Source: CAUZIZ01 sp965218775
GTDB taxonomy: Bacteria; Acidobacteriota; UBA6911; RPQK01; JAJDTT01
Direction: 5' to 3'
DNA: 64,000 nt
Assembly (NCBI GenBank): GCA_965218775.1
Contig: CBDCLS010000005.1
Coordinates: 2,294,001-2,358,000 of the forward strand
The translations under genes and the position numbers were made by a program. Positions 44,666 to 53,117 of the stretch are shown piece by piece (position 1 is the first letter of the stretch; each line of letters opens with the position of its first letter). The notes under the pieces were generated by a model that was not told the origin of the DNA, did no database searches, and saw nothing but the letters and a program-made list of their open reading frames with translations.

Positions 44666-45802
44666 TCAGAGGCGTTCGACCAGTCGGGCCAGCAGTGCGA
44701 CCCGAACTGGGAGGGCATCCAACTCGATGTGCTCGTGGACCGCGTGGGCTCCGTCGCCGTCGACTCCCAGGCCGTCCAGAGTGGGCACTCCGAGGGCGGC
44801 GCTGAAGCTTCCATCACTTCCTCCACCTGTCTCTCCCTCCTTCAGATCCAGACCGAGATCCCTTCCGATTTCCCGGGCTTTTTCGAAAAGGGCTCCGCTC
44901 TTGGGTCCTTTGATCATGGGTGGCCGATTGATGCCTCCGGAGACCTTGATGCGCGCACCGGATAGTTGAGGCTCCAGATGGTGCAAGGCCGCTTCAACCC
45001 GCTTCCCTTCCTCTACGGTTCGGAAGCGGAAATCCACCATGGCATGAGCGGAGTCCGGGATGACGTTGTCGCGTGTGCCGCCCTGAGCCACTGTTACCGA
45101 CACAGTCGTTTCCTGTTCGGCAGAGGAGAGGGCCTGAATTTTCAGGACCTGTCGAGCCAGTTCCTCAACGGCGTTGATGCCCTTTTCGGGCTCGACTCCG
45201 GCGTGGGCGGCCCGTCCCTGAATCTTGATGCCAGCGGTCCCGGCGCCTTTCCGAAAGGTCTTCAGTACGCCTCCCGGAAGCGGAGGTTCGGTCACAAGCA
45301 CCAGATCGCTTTGGAGGGAAAACTCCTCGATCAGCTCCTGGCTGTGAAGGCTTCCCGTCTCTTCGTCGGTGGTGTAGAGAAAACGTACATTGCGTTCAGG
45401 GCTGAGGCGGCCTTGTGCGATGTAGTCCTGGATCTTCAGGGTTGCGGCAACGCCTGCCTTCATGTCGAAGATCCCGGGACCGTGGAGTCGGTCGCCCTCA
45501 ATCCGGAAGGGGAGGCGGGCAAGACTTCCCGGCTCCCATACCGTGTCGATGTGGCACAAGACCAGGATAGAGCCTGCGGCTCCGCCGTCCCACTCGGTCC
45601 AGATGATGTCGCCCACATCTTTACGTGGCACCACCTGAGGCGAAAAACCGGCCTCCTTCATGTGGAACATGAGAAAAGAACCCAGGTCATCTACTAGCGC
45701 TTTGTCGGTGGAGGGGCTCTCTCGCTCGACAAGGTCTTTGAGTAGCTCAATGATCTCTTGCTGCTGGCTCTTGACGGTCTCGAGGAACGCCTGATCACTC
45801 AT
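44666..45802 (-). CDS. M20-family metallopeptidase (carboxypeptidase G2-like)
   Basis: The 378-residue protein is a zinc-dependent M20 hydrolase: LVLCHIDTVWEPG supplies the first metal His and catalytic Asp, GIFDMKAGVAA the bridging Asp, YTTDEETGSLHSQELI the catalytic Glu, LVTEPPLPGG another ligand, and DGDGAHAVHEHIELDAL the final His. The dimerisation/lid domain is present in the middle. Possible substrates are N-acyl amino acids or C-terminal glutamate peptides. Its ATG overlaps the dapF stop codon in an ATGA, so it is translationally coupled to dapF and may act on a related amino-acid derivative. Confidence 0.88.
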   Translation of the reverse strand: MSDQAFLETVKSQQQEIIELLKDLVERESPSTDKALVDDLGSFLMFHMKEAGFSPQVVPRKDVGDIIWTEWDGGAAGSILVLCHIDTVWEPGSLARLPFRIEGDRLHGPGIFDMKAGVAATLKIQDYIAQGRLSPERNVRFLYTTDEETGSLHSQELIEEFSLQSDLVLVTEPPLPGGVLKTFRKGAGTAGIKIQGRAAHAGVEPEKGINAVEELARQVLKIQALSSAEQETTVSVTVAQGGTRDNVIPDSAHAMVDFRFRTVEEGKRVEAALHHLEPQLSGARIKVSGGINRPPMIKGPKSGALFEKAREIGRDLGLDLKEGETGGGSDGSFSAALGVPTLDGLGVDGDGAHAVHEHIELDALPVRVALLARLVERL

Positions 45803-46647
45803 GTATGGCTCCAGTTGAATTCGACTTCAGCGACGAATTCCGAATCTCCTGTGAGGAGGATCTCGCCTCCCTCGCTCCACTCGACTTGCTGGCTGCCCGT
45901 TCCCGTTTCTACCTCAATCGGGGACTCGGCTCGAGCCGTGCGAATCGCCGCCACTGCCGCAGCGCTGCAGCCGGTTCCCGAGGAATGGGTTGGCCCCACA
46001 CCTCGCTCCCAGATTCTGACCTTCAAATGGTGCTTGCCTTCGACCTGCACGAAGCTGACGTTGGTCCGTTCGGGAAAAGCCGAATGCGTCTCGAGCGCGG
46101 GAGCCAGGCGTTCAAACTCCTCTAGGGCCGGAAGGGTGGGAACAAAGACCACACACTGTGGATTTCCTACCGAGAGCGCCGTGATGGAGACCTGCTCACT
46201 GCTGACTTCAAGGGGATGATCCAACACGGTGGCTAGATCCGTTCCGGTGAAGGGAATTGCATCTGCCGAGAAGCTTGGTTTTCCCAGCGAGGTGGTGTAG
46301 CGCCAGAGAAGATTCTCGTGAGCCAGCAACCGGCACAACTTGTGGCCCGAGATGGTTTCCAATGATAGGGTTTTCTGCTTGGCCCAGCGGTGATGATGCA
46401 GGAAAGAGGCCGCGCAGCGGCAGCCGTTCCCCGACATGCCAGCCTCGCTGCCGTCACGGTTGATGATGCGCAGGAAAAAGTGTCCATCAGGACGCCGGTC
46501 GACGAGGATACAACCGTCGGCGCCAACCCCGAAATGTGGGTTACAGATGGCCCTGGCAAAGTCGAAATAGTGCCCTTCTAAGACTTGCTCTGAGGCAACT
46601 ATCAGGAAGTCATTGCCATAAGAATGAAATTTCGAGGCTGATATCAT
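45799..46647 (-). CDS. dapF: Diaminopimelate epimerase
   Basis: The 282-residue protein has the symmetrical two-domain DapF fold. KFHSYGNDFLIV opens it, the first catalytic Cys is in MSGNGCRCAA and the second in THSSGTGCSAAAVAA. It converts LL- to meso-diaminopimelate for lysine and peptidoglycan synthesis in the cytoplasm. No clear ribosome binding site precedes the ATG, and only 30 bp separate it from a large 110-bp tandem-repeat array that fills its entire upstream region. The M20 peptidase gene follows with a 4-base overlap. Confidence 0.94.
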   Translation of the reverse strand: MISASKFHSYGNDFLIVASEQVLEGHYFDFARAICNPHFGVGADGCILVDRRPDGHFFLRIINRDGSEAGMSGNGCRCAASFLHHHRWAKQKTLSLETISGHKLCRLLAHENLLWRYTTSLGKPSFSADAIPFTGTDLATVLDHPLEVSSEQVSITALSVGNPQCVVFVPTLPALEEFERLAPALETHSAFPERTNVSFVQVEGKHHLKVRIWERGVGPTHSSGTGCSAAAVAAIRTARAESPIEVETGTGSQQVEWSEGGEILLTGDSEFVAEVEFNWSHT

Positions 46648-46676
46648 GGGGATTCAATGCTTTGGGAGAAAGAGGA

Positions 46677-47137
46677 CGACCCGGAGCGATTCTCGATGGC
46701 GGTAAGCACCAATCTCGGGTATTTCTGCGGTCTCCGCAACCCGCAGGATCACAACAGCTTGGCACTTCCCATCCGTCAGAATCGCTCGACCCGGAGCGAT
46801 TCTCGATGGCGGTAAGCACCAATCTCGGGTATTTCTGCGGTCTCCGCAACCCGCAGGATCACAACAGCTTGGCACTTCCCATCCGTCAGAATCGCTCGAC
46901 CCGGAGCGATTCTCGATGGCGGTAAGCACCAATCTCGGGTATTTCTGCGGTCTCCGCAACCCGCAGGATCACAACAGCTTGGCACTTCCCATCCGTCAGA
47001 ATCGCTCGACCCGGAGCGATTCTCGATGGCGGTAAGCACCAATCTCGGGTATTTCTGCGGTCTCCGCAACCCGCAGGATCACAACAGTTTGGCACTTCCC
47101 ATCCGTCAGAATCGCTCGTCCCGGAGCGATTCTCGAC
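46677..47137. repeat. 110-bp tandem repeat array (four units plus a partial one)
   Basis: The motif TCTCGATGGCGGTAAGCACC occurs at 46691, 46801, 46911 and 47021, exactly 110 bp apart. A fifth, partial unit starts near 47117. Units are almost identical: I see one C-to-T change (near 47088) and one change at the last junction (47119). At every junction AGAATCGCTC and GAGCGATTCT flank a 6-base loop, a perfect 10-bp hairpin. CTGCGG and CCGCAG make a second one inside each unit. Since 110 is not a multiple of three, the open frames through it are not a conserved protein. Confidence 0.95.
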
Positions 47138-47142
47138 CCGCT

Positions 47143-48225
47143 TCAAGCAAGCTCTTTGAGTCGGGTTTTCAAGCGTTCAATGATCGTCACCGGCGTCGGG
47201 TCCACCTGGTTCAAGAAGGCCAGGTACACACTGGCGTAGTCACCCAGGAGAATCAAGCTCCAAAGCCGTTTGATCCAGCTTTCTCCGTCTGTCCAGTACT
47301 CGAAGGTCGAATCTACCTTTTCACTCAATAGACCTCTGGTGACATCGATTCGAGCCTGGGTTTGGGGAGGGTCGTCGCGATCACGGAGGAAGATGGGAAC
47401 GAGTTGGCGAAGCAGGTTGGGTGGATACGTCCAGCCCTCGATTTCATTGTGATTCATTTCGGGAAGAGTGCTGGAGTAGGCAAGTTGTTTCCCGTTTTCG
47501 GAGAACTGACCTCGCCAGCGAATCGCCACCATTTCGAGATGGCTGTCGCTCCCATAAACGACCGGTATTCTGTCCATGAGGCTGAGTGCGAGACTCTTGG
47601 CAGCATTCTCTGGAGTCGCACTCAACGGTCCATAGTTCCGGATTTTTTCACGTACCAGCTCAATCGAGCCTCGCAGTTCCCCGCTGCGATCAGCCAGCAG
47701 ACCCAGACTAGACAAACAGACCAGAAAGGGTATCGAGCAGAGGCCGAGCGCGGCACGAGGTGGATATCCCTCGGGAATCCGCGCGCAGGGGACTCCGTGC
47801 TCCTGGGCCAGTTGGCCGAGTGTTCCGCCCGAGGTAAGACAGATGACTCGAGCGCCCGCTTCCTGAGCCTGGGCAAAGGAAGAAAGCGTCTCTTCAGTCT
47901 GCCCCGAATAGCTGGCGACCAGGACGAGTGTGCTGGCATCCACGAACCCGGGAAGAGAGTAGTTGCGGTTGACCAGAAAAGGGACCTTCATGTCCTGTCC
48001 AAGGTAGGCCCTGAGCAGGTCACCCCCGATAGCTGATCCTCCCATTCCACACAAAAGAACCTTCTCGACAGGTTTCCCCCCAGGGGGGATGGTGACTTCC
48101 TGACCGATTTCGAGAGCCTGTTCCAGCTGCTGGTCGAACCTGCCCAGGATCTCCAGCATCCCTTGCGGATCTCGTTTGGACAACTCGTTCGGAAGGTCGA
48201 GGACCTCTTTTCCGGAACCGCTCAC
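47143..48225 (-). CDS. Bifunctional phosphoglucose/phosphomannose isomerase (SIS domains)
   Basis: The 360-residue protein is of the archaeal/bacterial bifunctional PGI/PMI type: VEKVLLCGMGGSAIGGDLLR opens the first SIS domain, VLVASYSGQTEETLSSFA binds the sugar phosphate, ICLTSGGTLGQLA follows, and LPEMNHNEIEGW carries the catalytic Glu-His region. It interconverts glucose-6-phosphate or mannose-6-phosphate with fructose-6-phosphate. The first codons (GTGAGCGGTTCCGGAAA) are identical in type to a dispersed GTGAG repeat also found at 56590-56612, so the real start may be downstream, for example the Met at residue 23. The gene ends five bases from the 110-bp array. Confidence 0.85.
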   Translation of the reverse strand: MSGSGKEVLDLPNELSKRDPQGMLEILGRFDQQLEQALEIGQEVTIPPGGKPVEKVLLCGMGGSAIGGDLLRAYLGQDMKVPFLVNRNYSLPGFVDASTLVLVASYSGQTEETLSSFAQAQEAGARVICLTSGGTLGQLAQEHGVPCARIPEGYPPRAALGLCSIPFLVCLSSLGLLADRSGELRGSIELVREKIRNYGPLSATPENAAKSLALSLMDRIPVVYGSDSHLEMVAIRWRGQFSENGKQLAYSSTLPEMNHNEIEGWTYPPNLLRQLVPIFLRDRDDPPQTQARIDVTRGLLSEKVDSTFEYWTDGESWIKRLWSLILLGDYASVYLAFLNQVDPTPVTIIERLKTRLKELA

Positions 48226-48303
48226 TGCTCACTCCTCACTGATAACGCTCACTGTTCATTGTTCACTCCTCACTCCTCCTCACTCCTCACTGCTCACTGC
48301 TAG
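48208..48303. repeat. CAGTGAG-type low-complexity repeat spanning a gene end and a gene start
   Basis: On the minus strand the sequence is a run of GCAGTGAGGAGTGAGG-like units ending GTGAGCAGTGAGCGGTTCC. It contributes the last residues and stop of the M16 gene and the start codon of the isomerase gene. A related run is at 56555-56612. Confidence 0.8.
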
Positions 48304-51015
48304 ATCACTTGCCTTATTCCCGGGAAAGTATCTCCGCGCAAAGGCTCGGATCTGCCCTGGAGTCACGAGCTTGATGCCGGAAATGTACTCCCGCTGAAAC
48401 TCGACGCCGTGGCCCCCGAGGACCTGTTTCGCCAATAGCATGAGATCCTCACTGCCCGCCTGCCGATCCAGGTGAAAGCGCGTAATGGAGCCAACCACAG
48501 CGTTTAGCAGGTCATCCCGGGTGAAGGGTGCCTGCTCCATATTCGAGAGGCGTCGTATCAGTTCCTTACCCGCCTCTTTTTCGGATCCAGGAGTCGACAA
48601 GGCAAATGCGAAGATGCCACCGCGGCTGAGCCCTGACTCCCGGAATAGCCGGAACTCCAGGATGGGGGTCTGGGACTCCGGAGTTAGGATCGCGGATACC
48701 TCGGGGCTCAACAATAGGGTCTGCCAGACTTCCCAGATCAGCCAATCCCGGGTCCCTTGGGCTGGGCCATTCAGCCCCAACATCACGGTTCCATCGCGTT
48801 CGTACTGAGCGTACTCTCCACCTGCCGATGGGCTGCCTGTCTGGCGTTGGCCTCGGCCGGTTCTACCCAACGGGTCGCGGCGAGCGAAGTTGGAATCGCT
48901 CAAGCGAGATACGAAGTCGCCCAGGAACGACGTCCCCTGGATGTCCCCACGCAGGAAGATCCAAGGGTGAATCCCGGTCATCTGGCTGTCTAGCCGGGTG
49001 CGTGTCATTGCCAGCGTCAACTTGGGAAGGCTCTCTTTCGTTCCAAGCTGATTGAGGGCGTAGGAGTGTTGGCCGAACAGTAGCTGTCGGGTCCTCCTCA
49101 AGGCGCGGAGAAACCATTCGTCTTCCTGCCACTGAAGCTCGGCCTGGGTTCTTCGTCGCTCGGCCTCGAACACTTCTTCATCGAGGACCGGGCTTCGGAA
49201 CCAGTCTATGAGCAGGCTGAAAAGCTTTGATGTGTGCCGTGACAGGACGGTTGCCTTCAAGCCAAAGAAGTCGGGCTCGTTGACGACCCTGATCTCGGCT
49301 CCCATCATTTCCAGGTCGTTCCATGACAACTCGCCCTTTGCTTTCAGCATGCTCCTGAAGGACGTACGGACCATGAGTTCCGTAATCCCGGACTGCTCAA
49401 TCGACTCGGTGCTTCTTCCTCCGGGGAAAAAGAGACCGATGTGGACTAGAGGGACGGTGCGGTCTTCTCTGAAGTGGACCGACGGTCCTCTCAGAATTGA
49501 AGTGGCCCTGAGGTCGCCGCCAACAAAGGCCGACTTGAACTTCAGCGGGGCGAAGCGCTGCTTCTGACTCGAGCCAAGCACGATCTCTGTTTCTGAGATC
49601 TGGGCGTCAATCGAGGCAGGAATCAGCAATTGAAGCATTTCTCGGAATGAGTCCAGAGTGAAGGTTCTCGCTTCGGCCTGCTTCGGAAAATATTCGACCA
49701 CCGCCAGGTTGGACTCGCGAAAATGACGTTTGGCAACCTTTTGGACCTGAGCTGGTTCGAGACTTTGGATCTGTCGAAGGAAGAGTTGGCTGTCCCAGAA
49801 TTGGCCGACGGACTCGCCCCGGGCCATGAGAAGGGTCCGCTGATCAAGGTTCTCCATTCTTTGGTAGAAGTCCCTGGTCAAAAGAGCCTTGGCGCGACCC
49901 AACTGCCCAGGCGAGATACCCTGGCGTCTCACAATTTCGATTTGAGCCAATACCTGCACCTCAGCCTGATCCACTTTGCCGGGGTCTGGTCTCAGGTGGA
50001 CCCAGAAGGTCCCCGATCCGGCTGCGGTCTCCAATACAGACTCGGCTCTAAAGGCGATTCCGGCCCGCACCATCTTCTGGCTCAGGACGCAGCTTTCACC
50101 CTGACCCAGTACATAGGAGAGCAAGACAAGGGCATGGTAATCCTCATGCCCCAGGCCGGGGATCCGGTAGCCCATGACGATGTAGGGTACGGAGACGGCG
50201 CCCCTGCGATGTAGATATTTCAACCCGGGGTCATCAAATTGAAGCGAAGCCTTCCCTTTTCCTCGACTTCCCCCCGACACCTTGCCCAGTCCCAGCTTGG
50301 CATAGTGCTTGATCGCGTATTCGAGGGTCTTTTCTTTCACAACGGCCCCCGAGACCGCCAGAATCAGGTTTCGGGGATGGTAGCTGCGAAGGTGAATCTC
50401 CCCCAATTGTTTCAGGTCTTTGGGTGTCTGCTTTGCTTTGCCAACTGGCACAGGAGCGACCAGTTCCAAGAGCCTGTTCTTGGCGTAGGTGAGCGGAAAT
50501 CGCTCCGCTCGATTTTTCCGCTCAACGACGACCCGAAGCGCGCGCTCGATGCTAACCTTCTCGGGTTTTATTGGGTCAAGCAGCGCCGCGTGGGTGGCAA
50601 GTGCCTTCTCCAACTGGTCCGCCGGCGACAGCGAAGCGAATCGAATTCCATTTCGCCCCTTCTCTGGGGTCAATACCGCACCTGCGTCGTAACTCAGCGC
50701 TCGCAGATCGTCTTGCTGGAGCAGCATTTCGGCAAGGGTTTCCGAGAGCAGTTCGCCTGGATTCGGACCCAGAGAAGGTGGAGTCCTCAGGTAGGTAGTT
50801 ACGGCGACCACTGGGTTAGAGGGATGTTCTTCAACCAGGATCGTGAGGCCATTCCTGAGCACCACTCGTGTCAGGTTGTCTTGATCCTTCCTGGACTGAA
50901 ATTCTTTGTAGTACTCTGGCGCCCGGGGCATCTTCTTTCGCGATCCCCTTTGTGACCCGGCCAGGAGGGGCGGCGACAGCGTCAAAAGGGCAAGAAGGAA
51001 GAAAACCCCAGCCAT
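48280..51015 (-). CDS. M16-type (insulinase-like) protein without catalytic zinc motif
   Basis: The protein (about 911 residues) has a signal sequence (MAGVFFLLALLTLSPPLLA) and two M16 halves. The first resembles active members around NLTRVVLRNGLTILVEEHP and the RNLILAVSGAVV and YIVMGYRIPGLGHEDYHALV regions, but where HxxEH is expected it reads LLSETLAEMLLQQ. In the second half the same place reads SIEQSGITELMVRTSF. With no zinc ligands in either half it is probably a non-peptidase partner of the kind seen in heterodimeric M16 systems. No companion M16 gene with an intact motif is in this window. The C-terminus (AVSSEE) derives from a low-complexity repeat. An upstream start at 51051 is less likely. 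Confidence 0.75.
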   Translation of the reverse strand: MAGVFFLLALLTLSPPLLAGSQRGSRKKMPRAPEYYKEFQSRKDQDNLTRVVLRNGLTILVEEHPSNPVVAVTTYLRTPPSLGPNPGELLSETLAEMLLQQDDLRALSYDAGAVLTPEKGRNGIRFASLSPADQLEKALATHAALLDPIKPEKVSIERALRVVVERKNRAERFPLTYAKNRLLELVAPVPVGKAKQTPKDLKQLGEIHLRSYHPRNLILAVSGAVVKEKTLEYAIKHYAKLGLGKVSGGSRGKGKASLQFDDPGLKYLHRRGAVSVPYIVMGYRIPGLGHEDYHALVLLSYVLGQGESCVLSQKMVRAGIAFRAESVLETAAGSGTFWVHLRPDPGKVDQAEVQVLAQIEIVRRQGISPGQLGRAKALLTRDFYQRMENLDQRTLLMARGESVGQFWDSQLFLRQIQSLEPAQVQKVAKRHFRESNLAVVEYFPKQAEARTFTLDSFREMLQLLIPASIDAQISETEIVLGSSQKQRFAPLKFKSAFVGGDLRATSILRGPSVHFREDRTVPLVHIGLFFPGGRSTESIEQSGITELMVRTSFRSMLKAKGELSWNDLEMMGAEIRVVNEPDFFGLKATVLSRHTSKLFSLLIDWFRSPVLDEEVFEAERRRTQAELQWQEDEWFLRALRRTRQLLFGQHSYALNQLGTKESLPKLTLAMTRTRLDSQMTGIHPWIFLRGDIQGTSFLGDFVSRLSDSNFARRDPLGRTGRGQRQTGSPSAGGEYAQYERDGTVMLGLNGPAQGTRDWLIWEVWQTLLLSPEVSAILTPESQTPILEFRLFRESGLSRGGIFAFALSTPGSEKEAGKELIRRLSNMEQAPFTRDDLLNAVVGSITRFHLDRQAGSEDLMLLAKQVLGGHGVEFQREYISGIKLVTPGQIRAFARRYFPGNKASDLAVSSEE

Positions 51016-51146
51016 GTAAGGATCGTAGCAAACGCAAGCGCTCCAAGGCAATTTGCCGGTTTGGGTTTCTCGCTCCCTTCGGGTATCCTACAATAGGTAT
51101 TTAGCGTGGGCTTTCGGGCAAGTATGAGTGCGGAACTTGAGTTTGA

Positions 51147-51749
51147 ATGAAAACCAACGAAGCCTCCCAGGACGAGCTCATCAAGGGACTGAAGCAGTTG
51201 AACGTCAACGTGGTCGACGGGTTCGTCGACCAGTTTTCCCGTCCCCTCTTCGGCGTTATCTTGAACTACACCAAGAATCCCTCTGATGCCGAGGAGATTC
51301 TTCAAGATACCCTCCTCAAGATCATTCGCAAGATCGACACATTCCGTCAGGAAAGTGATATCTGGCCTTGGATGAAGAAGATCGCGGTCAACAATGCCAT
51401 CATGTGGCTGCGCAAGCAGAGAAGCTCCAGGAAGAGAGAGGTGAGGCTAGATGACTGGATGCCTCAATTCAACGACGAGGGAGAGCTCGAGTATCCGGTT
51501 TTCAGCTGGACGGGAGATCCCGAAGAGGTGATGCTGAATCGAGAGCTTTCCAGCCAGCTCTACGAGGCCATCCAATCTCTCCCCTTCGAGTATCGTGCCC
51601 CTTTGGCATTGAGGGACATAGAAGGCTATCCGGTCAAACAGATATCGTCTCTGCTGGGCCTCAAGGAGGCGACAACGAAGACTCGAATTCATCGAGCCAG
51701 GCTCTTTGTAAGGGAGAGGCTCGCGCATTACTTCGAAGGGAAGCCATGA
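51147..51749 (+). CDS. ECF-type RNA polymerase sigma factor
   Basis: The 200-residue protein has sigma region 2 (FSRPLFGVILNYTKNPSDAE and ILQDTLLKIIRKIDTFRQ, then WPWMKKIAVNNAIMWLRKQR) and region 4 (IQSLPFEYRAPLALRDIEGY, VKQISSLLGLKEATTKTRIH). No region 1 or 3, so it is an extracytoplasmic-function sigma factor. The next gene overlaps its stop (ATGA at 51746) and encodes a zinc-finger anti-sigma factor. The gene is divergent from the M16 protein, with a shared 130-bp promoter region. Confidence 0.92.
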   Translation: MKTNEASQDELIKGLKQLNVNVVDGFVDQFSRPLFGVILNYTKNPSDAEEILQDTLLKIIRKIDTFRQESDIWPWMKKIAVNNAIMWLRKQRSSRKREVRLDDWMPQFNDEGELEYPVFSWTGDPEEVMLNRELSSQLYEAIQSLPFEYRAPLALRDIEGYPVKQISSLLGLKEATTKTRIHRARLFVRERLAHYFEGKP

Positions 51750-52006
51750 GCAATTTCTTCAATTGCCGGGAGTGTGTGGATCTTCTTCACGAATATGTTG
51801 AAGGGGGTCTGGATGCCGATGATCACAAGAAACTGGATGAACACCTCTCTGCCTGTCCACCCTGCTTGCACTTCCTGGAGACCTACCGCTCCTGTTCTGA
51901 GATCGTACAGCAACTCAAGGATCAACAGGTACAGATCCCTCTCGAGCTGCAGTCTCGTCTGAAGTCCTTTTTGAAGGATCACCTGGGGAAAGCCGACCTG
52001 ACCTGA
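51746..52006 (+). CDS. Zinc-finger anti-sigma factor (ZAS type, no membrane segment)
   Basis: The 86-residue protein contains CRECVDLLHEYVEGGLDADD followed by the ZAS signature HxxxCxxC in DEHLSACPPCLHF. A helical tail of about 35 residues follows. No transmembrane segment is visible, so it should be a soluble, possibly redox-responsive anti-sigma factor that binds the ECF sigma factor encoded just upstream with a 4-base overlap. Confidence 0.88.
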   Translation: MSNFFNCRECVDLLHEYVEGGLDADDHKKLDEHLSACPPCLHFLETYRSCSEIVQQLKDQQVQIPLELQSRLKSFLKDHLGKADLT

Positions 52007-52013
52007 AAGTTCG

Positions 52014-52096
52014 AAAATCCCAAGGTACAAGATACAAGGTGCAAACAAGCTCCAAATTACAAGCACCAAATTCCAAACGGTCGACTATCATCCTCA
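52014..52096. repeat. Dispersed repeat family A, full copy
   Basis: AAAATCCCAAGGTACAAG, TACAAGGTGCAAACAAGC, TCCAAATTACAAGCACC and AAATTCCAAACGG, followed by CGACTATCATC. Most similar to the copy at 44583 in opposite orientation. It lies just after the anti-sigma gene. Positions 52097-52250 also contain AGAGCCGCGAACGAC, shared with 56675-56689. Confidence 0.85.
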
Positions 52097-52250
52097 ACCA
52101 TGGCTATCTACAGAGCCGCGAACGACGTGACTTGTCTCCAAGATGAGCCCAAGTTCCAAGGAGAGAGTCGGACATCAGCAAGATCGCTGATAACCCCGAA
52201 GAGTTTCTCTCTCGAATGACCTAGGGTGGCCGGAGCGGGATTGACCTGAC

Positions 52251-53117
52251 ATGAGAGTCGAGGATGTTCATGTCTGCTGGACGATAGACTGCGAGGCCAC
52301 CCAGGAAGCGATCTCCGACCTCGAAATGGGTGTCCGGGCGATTCGTGGCTTCGTCGAGTTGCTGACCGACTCTGGCCTTCGAGGCACCCTCTTTGTCTTG
52401 CCCACCGATGCCGTTGCCTACCCGGCGCTGCTCCGGGAGCTGGACTCCCAAGGCCTTGAGATAGGGCTCCACTACCACCCTCAAGAGGAAGGGCGTCAAG
52501 ACTACTGCGGCGCCTACAGTGAAATCGAACAGATGGTCATGTACTCGGAGGCAACTACGAAATTCTCCGAGGCGCTGGGCTTTCAGCCGAAGACCTTTCG
52601 AACTGGCAGCTGCTCGGCCAACGACTCGACTTTTCCGGTGACAGAAGAGCTCGGCTTCACCAGTTGCTCCCATTCGATGCCGGGACGGAACATGGCCAAT
52701 CTCAGGAGTAACTGGGTGGGTGCTCCAGCCTACCCCCACTTTACCCATGCTGCCAACCGCTTGCTCCCAGGGACCATGAATCTGGTGGAGGTCCCAATCA
52801 CGACCGACCCCGACTCCATGCTTTGGTCCGGTGCTCACGCCCAGGACTTGCGTGTCGAACTCTTCGATGCAAAGAATCACCGTTTCATGATCGACAAGAT
52901 GTTGAGACGCGAACGGGCCAGGTCCGAACCTGTAAAGGCTATTGTCACCCTGACTCACAATATCTTCGACTATTCCGATCCCAGTGATTTTCGGTACCAG
53001 ACCATGAAGCAGATGATCCGGGACTTTGCTGATTTGGCCGACCGGCACCGGGTGAATTTGATCCCGTCCACCCTGGGAGAAATTGCGGACGCCCACCGTC
53101 TGGAAGTCTCAGCGTGA
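52251..53117 (+). CDS. Polysaccharide-deacetylase-like (NodB-fold) protein
   Basis: The 288-residue protein resembles the NodB-fold carbohydrate esterases in overall plan: VCWTIDCEATQEA contains the Asp at the position of the TxDD motif, LEIGLHYHPQEEG has two His in place of H-x-x-x-H, FRTGSCSANDST resembles the RxPxG motif, and ELGFTSCSHSMPG and ITLTHNIFDYS-like strands complete the barrel. No signal peptide, so it acts inside the cell, possibly on an N-acyl sugar or nucleotide sugar intermediate. It starts an operon; the next gene overlaps it in a GTGA. Confidence 0.7.
   Translation: MRVEDVHVCWTIDCEATQEAISDLEMGVRAIRGFVELLTDSGLRGTLFVLPTDAVAYPALLRELDSQGLEIGLHYHPQEEGRQDYCGAYSEIEQMVMYSEATTKFSEALGFQPKTFRTGSCSANDSTFPVTEELGFTSCSHSMPGRNMANLRSNWVGAPAYPHFTHAANRLLPGTMNLVEVPITTDPDSMLWSGAHAQDLRVELFDAKNHRFMIDKMLRRERARSEPVKAIVTLTHNIFDYSDPSDFRYQTMKQMIRDFADLADRHRVNLIPSTLGEIADAHRLEVSA

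Noticed and set aside
46610..47331. Several overlapping open frames across the 110-bp array
   Set aside because: The unit length is not a multiple of three, so these frames pass through all three phases of the repeat; they match no protein and have no ribosome binding sites.
51728..52069. Minus-strand open frame starting with MVLVIWSLFAPC
   Set aside because: The start is repeat family A read in one frame, and the remainder is antisense to the anti-sigma gene.
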